Shown: positions 1 to 5,169, counted from the first letter of the stretch. The stretch is 5,241 bases of DNA from Rhodospirillales bacterium (GCA_016763915.1 JAESSX010000278.1:1-5241); one strand, 5' to 3'. Numbers and translations are program-made. The notes: generated from the letters alone by a model not told the origin.

Positions 1-53
1 GGGTCAGCTTTTTTGACTGAATAGTTACTAATCGTCTAACCTGGATTAATCCG

Positions 54-83
54 CTAGGAGCCCGTCTGAAAATAGGCTCCTAG
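54..83. repeat. Perfect inverted repeat (hairpin) downstream of the accA fragment
   Basis: CTAGGAGCC at 54-62 is the exact reverse complement of GGCTCCTAG at 75-83, leaving a 12-base loop. As RNA it would form a stable 9-bp stem on either strand. It lies about 65 bases past the stop codon of the minus-strand accA fragment, and nothing is annotated on its left within the window. No clear T-tract follows on either strand, so a classical intrinsic terminator is not proven. It could be a terminator variant, an mRNA 3'-end stabiliser or a small palindromic repeat. A perfect 10-bp palindrome, GGATTAATCC (43-52), sits directly beside it. Confidence 0.55.
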
Positions 84-100
84 ACTTAAATCAATCAGTT

Positions 101-138
101 TAACTTTAAAAATCAATGGTCGAAATATCCAACCATTT
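101..138 (-). terminator. Weak candidate intrinsic terminator after the accA fragment
   Basis: On the minus strand, 10 to 16 bases past the TAA of the accA fragment, AATGGT (137-132) can pair with ACCATT (120-115) around an 11-base loop. The sequence GATTTTT follows at once. The layout is that of a rho-independent terminator, but the stem is short and AT-rich, so termination would be weak. It may be a relic of the original accA terminator. Confidence 0.3.
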
Positions 139-147
139 GAGACTAAT

Positions 148-537
148 TTAGCTCCACTCTTCTCGAACGCCAAAAGACATAAGGCGTTCGTAGCGTTGGT
201 CGAGCAGTTCTTCAGTTGTCAGTTTTTCTAAAGCTTGCAAATCATCCATTAGTTGAGCTTTGAGTTTAGCTGCCATTGCAGGATGGTCTTTATGTGCCCC
301 GCCGTCAGGTTCTTCTACTATGGCATTGATTAAATCTAACTCTTTTAGACGTCTTGCAGTAATTCCCATCGCTTTGGCAGCATCGGGTGCTTTATCGGCG
401 CTTTTCCATAAAATAGACGCACAGCCTTCTGGTGAAATAACCGAATAAGTAGAATATTGCAGCATATTCACTCTATCTCCAACACCAATGGCTGCCGCCC
501 GGTGGCGGGAGCCGTCCACCGCATCAAAAGCGGACAT
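148..537 (-). pseudogene. accA: Truncated accA: C-terminal third of acetyl-CoA carboxylase carboxyltransferase subunit alpha
   Basis: AccA, with AccD, transfers the carboxyl group from carboxybiotin to acetyl-CoA in the first committed step of fatty acid synthesis. From about codon 15 onward the frame is unmistakably Acc[21 protein letters not shown], then [16 protein letters not shown], a GGAH segment, and the ending [18 protein letters not shown]. About 115 AccA residues remain of a family length near 320; the N-terminal ~200, with most of the crotonase-fold active-site region, are absent. Homology stops near the usual GGSGGA(L)AIG motif. The codons before it ([12 protein letters not shown]) come from the AATGTCCGC repeat. 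The ATG at 537-535 has a Shine-Dalgarno-like GAAGGG eight bases upstream, and an in-frame GTG lies at 546-544, so translation is possible, but catalytic function is very unlikely. The fragment looks AT-richer than the hydrolase further right. An intact accA is expected elsewhere in the genome. Confidence 0.88.
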
Positions 538-538
538 T
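500..538 (-). repeat. Dispersed AATGTCCGC repeat, copy 1 (at the accA breakpoint)
   Basis: Read on the minus strand from 538, this begins AATGTCCGCTTTTGATGC and ends in CTCCCGCCACCG. It aligns to 2054-2093 on the plus strand with 34 identical positions in 40 columns (five substitutions and one gap, counted by hand). The two copies are therefore inverted relative to each other. Its left end abuts the remaining accA codons, so the repeat marks the truncation point. The copy has partly lost the palindrome that copy 2 keeps, with GCGGTGGAC in place of GCAGCGGAC. Confidence 0.8.
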
Positions 539-555
539 ATCGGCACCCTTCGGTT

Positions 556-583
556 ATGTCCGCTTTCAGCCAGAAGCGGACGT
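556..583. repeat. Palindromic unit ATGTCCGCTT...AAGCGGACGT
   Basis: ATGTCCGCTT (556-565) pairs with AAGCGGACGT (574-583) around an 8-base loop: nine Watson-Crick pairs and one G-T pair. The half-site AAGCGGACATT also occurs at 528-538 inside repeat copy 1, so this locus holds three half-sites of the same motif within about 60 bases. The same motif forms hairpins at 2056-2079 and, in degenerate form, at 2101-2130. It resembles an intergenic REP-like or MITE-like element. No function can be assigned from sequence. Confidence 0.7.
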
Positions 584-683
584 TAACGACAATCCCAAGA
601 ATGACCTGATAGCTACCTGCTTGGATATTGGACAAGCTTCCCCGGCTTGACCGGAATTAAGGTCTGTTTGTCGGCGTTAAGAT

Positions 684-713
684 CTGAATATCAATAGATA
701 TTTCGGCTATAAT
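684..713 (+). promoter_or_regulatory. Candidate promoter for the small lipoprotein frame
   Basis: A perfect TATAAT lies at 708-713 on the plus strand, about 50 bases before the ATG at 765. The -35 region (684-690) resembles the consensus poorly, so the call rests on the -10 box. A small perfect inverted repeat, AATATC-AATA-GATATT (687-702), fills the spacer and could be an operator or chance. Confidence 0.33.
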
Positions 714-764
714 CGGAGCCTCACAACGGCAATATCCTTGAGGAGGTGCACAAAGTAGGGGCCA

Positions 765-866
765 ATGCGGAAACTTTTGATAACGATGAGCGTCTGCTTG
801 GTGCTGGCCGCTTGTTACCACCTGAGCGGGCAAGGCGGCCCTAGCCTTTCTTCCGCGCCCCGTTGA
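765..866 (+). CDS. Putative 33-residue lipoprotein
   Basis: The frame encodes a short peptide that is mostly a bacterial lipoprotein signal. It has a charged MRK start, a hydrophobic stretch LLITMSVCLVLAA, and a textbook lipobox L14-A15-A16-C17. Signal peptidase II would cleave before Cys17, leaving a 17-residue lipidated tail starting CYHLSGQGG. Position +2 is Tyr, not Asp, which would favour the outer membrane if the organism follows the Lol rule. An AGGAGGT at 741-747 is a strong Shine-Dalgarno match but 17 bases from the ATG, longer than usual; AGGGG at 757-761 is closer than usual. A TATAAT box lies upstream at 708-713. The last 26 bases overlap the 3' end of the convergent 841-1443 gene. 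I recognise no family. It could be a small entericidin-like peptide, the remnant of a longer lipoprotein, or a chance frame. Confidence 0.42.
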   Translation: MRKLLITMSVCLVLAACYHLSGQGGPSLSSAPR

Positions 867-1443
867 TCCGAACGATTTCATCGTGGAACGTTTTCCAAAC
901 GATCAGTTCGGTTTCATTAACATCAACGGCATCCATGCCCATATCAACGCTGAAGGATTCCAGGCTTTCATTACACAAGGCAACAACGCTTTCCGGAGAT
1001 TTATCAGGTTCGTCCTGCCAGACTGCGCCGGATTGCGCGGCGAGAATTGTCTTGGCCGCGCAATCCGTAAATTCCCTTAGACTGGGTTCGTAGTCGGCAA
1101 ACCGGGTGGGGTAGCTGTTTTTGACATTGTAATTGGGGGTCGTGGGCGTCGGCGGCAGGGATTCCCCCTTGACGGTGACAACAACTTCCTCGGTCAGGTC
1201 TTTGAGGGTTCCTTTCGACAGCGAACCGCGTTGATCCTCGTTCAGATCACTGATTTCGGAAATCAAGTACGCCAATTCCAGGCCGAACCTTTCATCCAGT
1301 CGATTGCCCACCGTCGCCGACACATAAGTTGTCGAAAGATTGTTGCCCGCGGAACAGGCCTGCGCCCGCGCTTCATCCGCGCCCCCGAAGACTCCAACAA
1401 CCGCAATAACGCCGGCCGCTGCCATTGTGGAAAAAAAATTCAT
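841..1443 (-). CDS. Hypothetical secreted protein, 200 residues
   Basis: I do not recognise the family. The N-terminus is a Sec signal peptide: a hydrophobic core at about 6-21 (TMAAAGVIAVVGVFGG), then ARA-QA-C, with signal peptidase I cleavage likely after Ala27 or Ala29. The mature protein is about 171-173 residues and acidic, with no further membrane segment. It has three cysteines (30, 128, 157), the first at or next to the mature N-terminus, so one disulfide is possible. A proline/threonine-rich stretch (PPTPTTP, 97-103) separates two predicted helical halves. The start is supported by the purine-rich AAGGGGGG at 1456-1449, five bases before the ATG. It follows the 135-residue secreted gene on the same strand after a 59-base gap that holds its own possible -10 box, so the two may be co-transcribed or independent. 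It is likely periplasmic or extracellular. Confidence 0.78.
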   Translation of the reverse strand: MNFFSTMAAAGVIAVVGVFGGADEARAQACSAGNNLSTTYVSATVGNRLDERFGLELAYLISEISDLNEDQRGSLSKGTLKDLTEEVVVTVKGESLPPTPTTPNYNVKNSYPTRFADYEPSLREFTDCAAKTILAAQSGAVWQDEPDKSPESVVALCNESLESFSVDMGMDAVDVNETELIVWKTFHDEIVRINGARKKG

Positions 1444-1475
1444 CCCTGCCCCCCTTCTCTTGCCCTTAAGTGGGA

Positions 1476-1504
1476 ATTATAAAACAGCCGGAATCAAACC
1501 AATC
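1476..1504 (-). promoter_or_regulatory. Candidate promoter for the 200-residue secreted gene
   Basis: On the minus strand a perfect TATAAT (1481-1476) lies 33 bases before the start codon at 1443. The best -35 candidates upstream are weak: GATTGG at 17-bp spacing, or TTGGTT at 15-bp. It lies in the short gap between the two tandem secreted-protein genes and would allow independent expression of the downstream one. Confidence 0.33.
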
Positions 1505-1910
1505 AAAGGCCTTCCATCTTTCCCTCAACGACGCTGAAGAAAATAATCGCCTTGCCGTTTTTCGTGCGTTTTTCGTATTTGCCGCCCCCCATATCGGCGA
1601 CGTACAGGCATTTAAACTTTTTTCTGCCTTCAAACTTGACGCAATGGGCCCCGTCGTCTTTGAATTTCCAAAGGCCTTTTATCGGCTTGCCTGCCCGCAG
1701 AGTGCTGACGGTGCCGTCCTTAGCGATAAAGGAATCGTTTTTAGCTCCCTTGAAGTGCTTGCCGGAAATAGTGTTGCCGATTATCAGTTTTGAGGCGGCG
1801 TCTTTTGACAGATTTCCCTCGGCCTTCACTCCATGCACAGAGAAAAGAGCCACGGCGGACCAGGCGATGGCCCAAGTGCAGACCTTCAGGAATTTTACTT
1901 TAATTTTCAT
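1503..1910 (-). CDS. Small secreted protein of unknown function, 135 residues
   Basis: The N-terminus is a signal peptide: a KIKVKFLK basic region, a hydrophobic core at about 10-26, and cleavage likely at VKA-EG after residue 30. The mature ~105 residues are lysine-rich and basic. The repeating pattern GNTISGKHF...DGTV...GLWKF...HCVKFEG...KCLYVA...YEKRTKNGK suggests a compact beta-sheet protein. This general layout (G-x-W, then Cys, then a second Cys before hydrophobic strands) is familiar from small alphaproteobacterial periplasmic proteins of unknown function such as DUF995-type. That family link is an impression, not a demonstrated match. Cys90 and Cys101 are the only mature cysteines and probably form a disulfide. 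AGGGG (1922-1918) seven bases before the ATG supports the start. A -10 box at 1937-1932 suggests a very short leader, and this gene heads the tandem pair. Confidence 0.8.
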   Translation of the reverse strand: MKIKVKFLKVCTWAIAWSAVALFSVHGVKAEGNLSKDAASKLIIGNTISGKHFKGAKNDSFIAKDGTVSTLRAGKPIKGLWKFKDDGAHCVKFEGRKKFKCLYVADMGGGKYEKRTKNGKAIIFFSVVEGKMEGL

Positions 1911-1931
1911 ACTGGTACCCCTGTTTAGATT

Positions 1932-1954
1932 ATTATATTCAATATATGGAATAT
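1932..1954 (-). promoter_or_regulatory. Promoter region with near-palindromic operator-like site
   Basis: On the minus strand TATAAT (1937-1932) lies about 21 bases before the ATG at 1910, giving a leader of roughly 15 bases. Overlapping it is a 20-bp near-palindrome at 1935-1954, with arms ATATTCAATA and TATGGAATAT (one mismatched pair). The -35 region is not close to consensus. A palindrome over the -10 spacer is a typical place for a repressor, but AT-rich palindromes also arise by chance. Confidence 0.38.
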
Positions 1955-2053
1955 AACCTTAGTCGCGCATAGGGGGCAACAAAAACACGGCGCAAATTTG
2001 ACGGGAACCCTGGTGTAATTTATCCAATTCGGCCTTGGCGCGTGCAGCTTCTC

Positions 2054-2093
2054 AATGTCCGCTTCTGATGCAGCGGACAGCTCCCACCCACCG
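2054..2093 (+). repeat. Dispersed AATGTCCGC repeat, copy 2
   Basis: This is the partner of 500-538, in inverted orientation: AATGTCCGCTTCTGATGC, then AGCGGACAGCTCCCACC. In this copy the palindrome is intact. TGTCCGCT (2056-2063) pairs perfectly with AGCGGACA (2072-2079) around an 8-base loop. It lies in the 279-base gap between the histidine kinase's 3' end and the 135-residue secreted gene. I see no open frame of note in that gap. Confidence 0.8.
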
Positions 2094-2100
2094 CCATCGC

Positions 2101-2130
2101 AATGTCGCTTCCTGGTTATTAGCGCACATT
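2101..2130. repeat. Degenerate palindromic unit AATGT-CGCT...AGCG-C-ACATT
   Basis: AATGTCGCT (2101-2109) is complementary to AGCGCACATT (2121-2130) with one unpaired base, around an 11-base loop. It resembles the AATGTCCGC...GCGGACATT units and lies seven bases after repeat copy 2, so this locus has two units in a row, as the left locus does. A further small GC stem, CCGGG (2134-2138) with CCCGG (2146-2150), follows; neither has a T-tract that would make it the kinase terminator. Confidence 0.55.
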
Positions 2131-2189
2131 CTGCCGGGCTGAGAACCCGGTCCCCTTTTGCCCCGACTGGGACGTTCGGGTTACTGAAA

Positions 2190-3899
2190 TTAACTTCTTA
2201 ACGTGCGCTCCGGCGGGAATATCACTTTCACCTTCGTTCCTTGGCCGACTTTGCTTGCAATCGATAATGTCCCGCCATGAAGTTCCGCAAGCCTTTTCGA
2301 CAACGATAACCCCAAGCCCGTCCCTTCCGACGCTATTTCAGGATTTTTCCTGACCTGGCCAAACGGCTCCAGTGCCTTTTGGATATCATCGGGAGCAATC
2401 CCCAACCCCGTGTCCTCAACACCCAGGACAATACCCCCGTGGCCGTCAAGACCCGCGGTGGCGGTCACATGACCGCCCTCGGGCGTAAACTTGACCGCGT
2501 TCGTCAACAGGTTGATCAGGATCTGCCGTATCAGGCGGCCGTCGGCGCGAAGCCGCGGCATGGCCGCTGCAATGTTGTCTTTCAAATTCAGGCCTTTGGC
2601 TTCACCCAGCAAGCACACGAATCCCAATGACCCCTCAACGATTTCCCTGATGTCGATGTTGGTTTCTTCAATTTCGACCTCCTTCGCCTCGATTTTCGAG
2701 AGGTCGAGAATATCGTTGATCACCTCGAGAAGATGTTGCCCCGAAGACGAGATGTCGTTGGCATATTCGATATACTTGGAATTGTTGAGTTTGCCTATTT
2801 CCTCGCCGCTGATCATTTGCGAATAGCCGATGATCGAATTCAGCGGCGTCCGAAATTCATGGCTCATGTGGGCAAGGAATTCCGACTTCGCCTGGTTTGC
2901 AAGCTGTGCATCCGCTAATGCGGTATGGAGATCGTCGGTGCGCAGTTTAAGGGTTTTTCCCATTGCGCGTAAGGCATCTACCTTGCTCATCTGCTTTATT
3001 AAAACAAAGCCCATCAGGAGAAGAATACCGCTAATAACCGTCCCACCCGTTACAATGCTTATAATTTCTGACGATACGAATTTTCTTGAGGGAAGGTCCA
3101 CCAGGACCCATCGGGTCGACGCCACTGGTTTTGACGATAGAATTTGCCCCCGCTCCTCATTTGTCAAAATGGGGTTTCGCGTTAATTCGTCACGAGCACC
3201 GAGCGCGGAAATTTCTATTCTGTGAGGCTGGTTCCCGGCTTCCATCAACTCTTGCGGCATGGGGCTCAGGGTTTTCTCTCCACTTGAAAGCAGGAGATAA
3301 AGTTTATGGTCCTTCACTTCCATTTTATTGATGATATTGGCAATGTTAGACGCCAGGAAACTCACAAAAAATACGCCTGATTTACCCATTTCGTATTCGA
3401 ACGGAACCATTATATCAAAGTGAAATGGCCGCTTTCCCGGGCTTGAGTGAATATAGACAGCGTTTTTTTCAATTTTGCCAACGAACTTACGAATATCTCT
3501 ACGGCAGCCTTTTCCTACAAATTGGTCAAAGCCTTCTAAAAGAGTTTCTCCTTTGTCATTTGCAATGGTGATAGCAAAATAATCAGGGAAATGTAATTTC
3601 ACCTCGTTTGTCAGGCGGCTGAGCAAATCCTTGTCTGTGTGGGAAATGGCAAGACGTTGAAGAAATTTCTTACGATCCGCGGCAAATAGCCTAACCCGGT
3701 GACGTAATTCCTGGATATGCAAAGAAATCTGAGAACTTGCACCAAGTACTGACTGTTCCGCGACGCTCGCCGTGTTGCGAATAAAATCATTGTATCGAAG
3801 GTATGAAATGGCCCCAATAATAAGAAGGACCATAACGGCGAGGACGGCTATCAAATTACCAAAACGCGGAGCAGTATTATCAATAATATTTTTTTGCAT
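2190..3899 (-). CDS. Membrane sensor histidine kinase with periplasmic Cache-like domain
   Basis: A 569-residue hybrid-free kinase that would sense a periplasmic ligand and autophosphorylate a histidine. TM1 spans about 15-34 and TM2 about 279-302. The ~240 residues between them look like a double Cache/PDC sensor: FPDYFAITIANDKGE (104-118), CRRDI (132-136), FHFDIMVPF (159-167), FFVSF (177-181), GARDELTR (234-241) and TRWVLVDLP (262-270). A short coiled-coil linker (~303-340) replaces a HAMP domain. HisKA carries SHEFRTPLN with phospho-acceptor His347. HATPase_c shows the N-box LINLLTNAVKFT (461-472; Asn463, Asn467), G1 box EDTGLG (495-500), F-box EPFGQ (511-515) and G2 box GTGLGL (526-531). 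All the motifs look intact. There is no receiver domain and no neighbouring response regulator in the window, so the partner is unknown. The ATG at 3899 is the only start: a TGA lies 11 codons upstream in frame with no alternative start between. Its Shine-Dalgarno is weak. The ligand cannot be read from sequence. Confidence 0.95.
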   Translation of the reverse strand: MQKNIIDNTAPRFGNLIAVLAVMVLLIIGAISYLRYNDFIRNTASVAEQSVLGASSQISLHIQELRHRVRLFAADRKKFLQRLAISHTDKDLLSRLTNEVKLHFPDYFAITIANDKGETLLEGFDQFVGKGCRRDIRKFVGKIEKNAVYIHSSPGKRPFHFDIMVPFEYEMGKSGVFFVSFLASNIANIINKMEVKDHKLYLLLSSGEKTLSPMPQELMEAGNQPHRIEISALGARDELTRNPILTNEERGQILSSKPVASTRWVLVDLPSRKFVSSEIISIVTGGTVISGILLLMGFVLIKQMSKVDALRAMGKTLKLRTDDLHTALADAQLANQAKSEFLAHMSHEFRTPLNSIIGYSQMISGEEIGKLNNSKYIEYANDISSSGQHLLEVINDILDLSKIEAKEVEIEETNIDIREIVEGSLGFVCLLGEAKGLNLKDNIAAAMPRLRADGRLIRQILINLLTNAVKFTPEGGHVTATAGLDGHGGIVLGVEDTGLGIAPDDIQKALEPFGQVRKNPEIASEGTGLGLSLSKRLAELHGGTLSIASKVGQGTKVKVIFPPERTLRS

Positions 3900-4173
3900 G
3901 AGCCAAAATAGTCCCGCCGCTTGTCTGAATCATGACGATTTACCATTCAAAATCTTCAGATTGAGGTGGTACCTTATTGTTGAACATTTTAACAGCAAAG
4001 TTAAAGCTGTATTTCTTTTTGCAAAATAATATCTCTTCTTGGCTATTAGCGGATCTGATGGTGGGCGCCGGTTGCTGGTTCCGCCGCTGACCGCTATCGT
4101 TATCCGATTAATTCTTCGTGGTTTATGGTTCCCGCCGGAAGATCTTGGGGAACCGAAAAAAAGAAACCGTTCG
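3900..4173. other. Divergent intergenic region between kinase and hydrolase
   Basis: This 274-base gap should hold the promoters of both divergent genes. Its left half (about 3975-4040) is AT-rich and its right half is GC-rich like the hydrolase. I found no convincing -35/-10 pair. Loose candidates are TTGAAC at 3980-3985 (plus) and TAAAAT on the minus strand around 3990. A 5-bp inverted repeat, ACAGC (3992-3996) with GCTGT (4006-4010), is too short to call an operator. I see no small gene or RNA here. Confidence 0.4.
4127..4154 (+). promoter_or_regulatory. Leader hairpin upstream of the hydrolase start
   Basis: GGTTCCC (4127-4133) is the exact reverse complement of GGGAACC (4148-4154), with a 14-base loop. 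It lies 19 bases before the ATG at 4174 and contains the only GGGGA run near the start, which is too far away to be an ordinary ribosome binding site. An A-rich stretch, GAAAAAAAGAAA, follows. The hairpin could shape translation initiation or mRNA stability; it is not a terminator on the plus strand because no T-run follows. Confidence 0.4.
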
Positions 4174-5058
4174 ATGCCCTTCTTCGAAAGCTTCACCCTG
4201 GATACCGTCGCCGTTGCCGGCGGCGACATCCGATTGCGGCATGGCGGCGACGGGCCTGCGCTGTTGCTGCTGCACGGAAATCCGCAGACCCATGCCATGT
4301 GGCACGCCGTGGCGCCGGCGCTGGCGGAACGGTTCACCGTGATCTGCCCCGACCTCAGGGGCTATGGGGAATCCTTCAAGCCGGAGGCCACGAACGATCA
4401 CGCACCCTACGCAAAGAAGGAAATGGCCCGGGACATGGTCCAGCTGATGGAGCATTTCGGCCATGGCGAATTCTTCGTCGGCAGTCATGACCGGGGGGCC
4501 CGGGTGGCGCACCGGTTGGCGCTGGATTTCCCGCACCGGGTCCGGAAACTCGCCGTTCTCGACATCATCCCGACGATCGAGCATTTCGAGCGTACCGACA
4601 TGGCCTTCGCCATGGGATATTATCACTGGTTCTGGTTCGCCCAGCGCCACCCGCTCCCGGAGTCCATCATCAACGCGGCGCCCCGGGCCTGGTTCCACGC
4701 CCACACGAACCGGGAGCCCAAGGGCGACGGCTTCTTCCATCCCGACGCCCTGGCCGACTACCTGAAGGCGGTGCAAAACCCGGAGATGATCCGCGGCATG
4801 TGCGAAGACTACCGGGCCGCCGCCACCATCGACCTGGACCATGACCGGGAAAGCCGCGCGGCCGGCGAAAAGATCCGCTGCCCGCTGCTGGCGCTTTGGG
4901 GGGCAAAGGGCAAAATCGGGGAGTGGTACGAGCCGCTGGACGTCTGGCGGCGCTACTGCGGGGCGGAGGTCTCCGGCGGCCCCGTCAACAGCGGTCATTA
5001 TCTCGCCGAGGAGGCGCCCGGCGAAGTGCTGGAACGGTTCTTCGCATTCTTCGAATAG
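4174..5058 (+). CDS. Alpha/beta hydrolase, haloacetate (fluoroacetate) dehalogenase type
   Basis: A 294-residue alpha/beta-hydrolase-fold enzyme, probably cytoplasmic, that resembles haloacetate dehalogenases (EC 3.8.1.3). These hydrolyse fluoro- or chloroacetate to glycolate through an Asp-ester intermediate. Landmarks known from that family are all present: HGNP oxyanion loop (34-37) followed by QTHAMW, nucleophile Asp106 in SHDRGAR with carboxylate-binding Arg107 and Arg110, acid Asp130 in LDIIPT, halide-site His151 and Trp152 in YYHW, Tyr213 in CEDYRA, and base His275 in SGHYL. One difference from the well-studied fluoroacetate enzymes is Asn36, where they have Phe (HGFP). HGNP is common in haloalkane dehalogenases and other hydrolases, so the substrate could differ, for example an ester or epoxide. 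The frame stays open upstream to a TTG at 4039, but those 45 codons do not look like the family; the ATG at 4174 gives the normal N-terminus. Its Shine-Dalgarno is weak. The gene is markedly GC-rich compared with the left part of the window and has no operon partner in view. Confidence 0.9.
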   Translation: MPFFESFTLDTVAVAGGDIRLRHGGDGPALLLLHGNPQTHAMWHAVAPALAERFTVICPDLRGYGESFKPEATNDHAPYAKKEMARDMVQLMEHFGHGEFFVGSHDRGARVAHRLALDFPHRVRKLAVLDIIPTIEHFERTDMAFAMGYYHWFWFAQRHPLPESIINAAPRAWFHAHTNREPKGDGFFHPDALADYLKAVQNPEMIRGMCEDYRAAATIDLDHDRESRAAGEKIRCPLLALWGAKGKIGEWYEPLDVWRRYCGAEVSGGPVNSGHYLAEEAPGEVLERFFAFFE

Positions 5059-5091
5059 CCGACCGGGCCCCTCCCCCACACATTAGCGGAG

Positions 5092-5122
5092 ATAATCACA
5101 AATCGCCCAGGCGGTTGATTAT
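5092..5122. terminator. Inverted repeat between convergent genes, possible bidirectional terminator
   Basis: ATAATCA (5092-5098) pairs perfectly with TGATTAT (5116-5122). Inside it, ATCGCC and GGCGGT extend the stem after a 3-base bulge, with one G-T pair and a very small loop. It sits 33 bases past the hydrolase stop and 47 bases past the rhodanese stop, where a shared terminator would be expected. There is no T-tract on either side, so it is not a standard rho-independent terminator. Confidence 0.35.
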
Positions 5123-5169
5123 GTCTCGAACGGGCAGCGGCGCGAATTTCCCCGGTCCGGATACCGTGC

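Noticed and set aside
34..104. Possible integron attC site (GTCTAAC and GTTTAAC flanking the hairpin)
   Set aside because: Both match the RYYYAAC core in the same orientation, whereas attC needs a core and an inverse core in opposite orientation. No integrase or cassette array is seen.
713..841. Plus-strand frame reading NILEEVHKVGANAETFDNDE and onward
   Set aside because: Looks protein-like but has no ATG, only a GTG inside the AGGAGGTG sequence, and shows no family I recognise. It competes with the lipoprotein frame. It might be a gene remnant but cannot be supported.
657..881. A 74-codon minus-strand frame overlapping the 3' end of the 200-residue gene
   Set aside because: No ribosome binding site, no motif and unnatural composition; it overlaps a better-supported gene in another frame.
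1552..1956. A 134-codon plus-strand frame opposite the 135-residue secreted gene
   Set aside because: Antisense shadow. The minus-strand frame has a signal peptide, a ribosome binding site and a plausible mature domain.
2134..2160. GC hairpin after the kinase, with GGTTCTC resembling a tRNA T-loop
   Set aside because: No acceptor, D or anticodon stems can be built around it, and the T-loop consensus is not met. There is also no T-tract for a terminator.
3930..4337. A 135-codon minus-strand frame across the divergent gap into the hydrolase
   Set aside because: Low-complexity, serine/arginine-rich product without motifs; it overlaps the conserved hydrolase N-terminus antisense.
4123..5079. 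A 318-codon open frame on the minus strand opposite the hydrolase
   Set aside because: It is the antisense shadow of a GC-rich gene. The plus-strand product has a complete alpha/beta-hydrolase motif set, while the antisense product has no recognisable domain.
4044..5090. ATTAGCGGA occurring on both sides of the hydrolase (4045-4053 and 5082-5090)
   Set aside because: A shared 9-mer is expected many times by chance in 5 kb, and the flanking bases do not extend the match.
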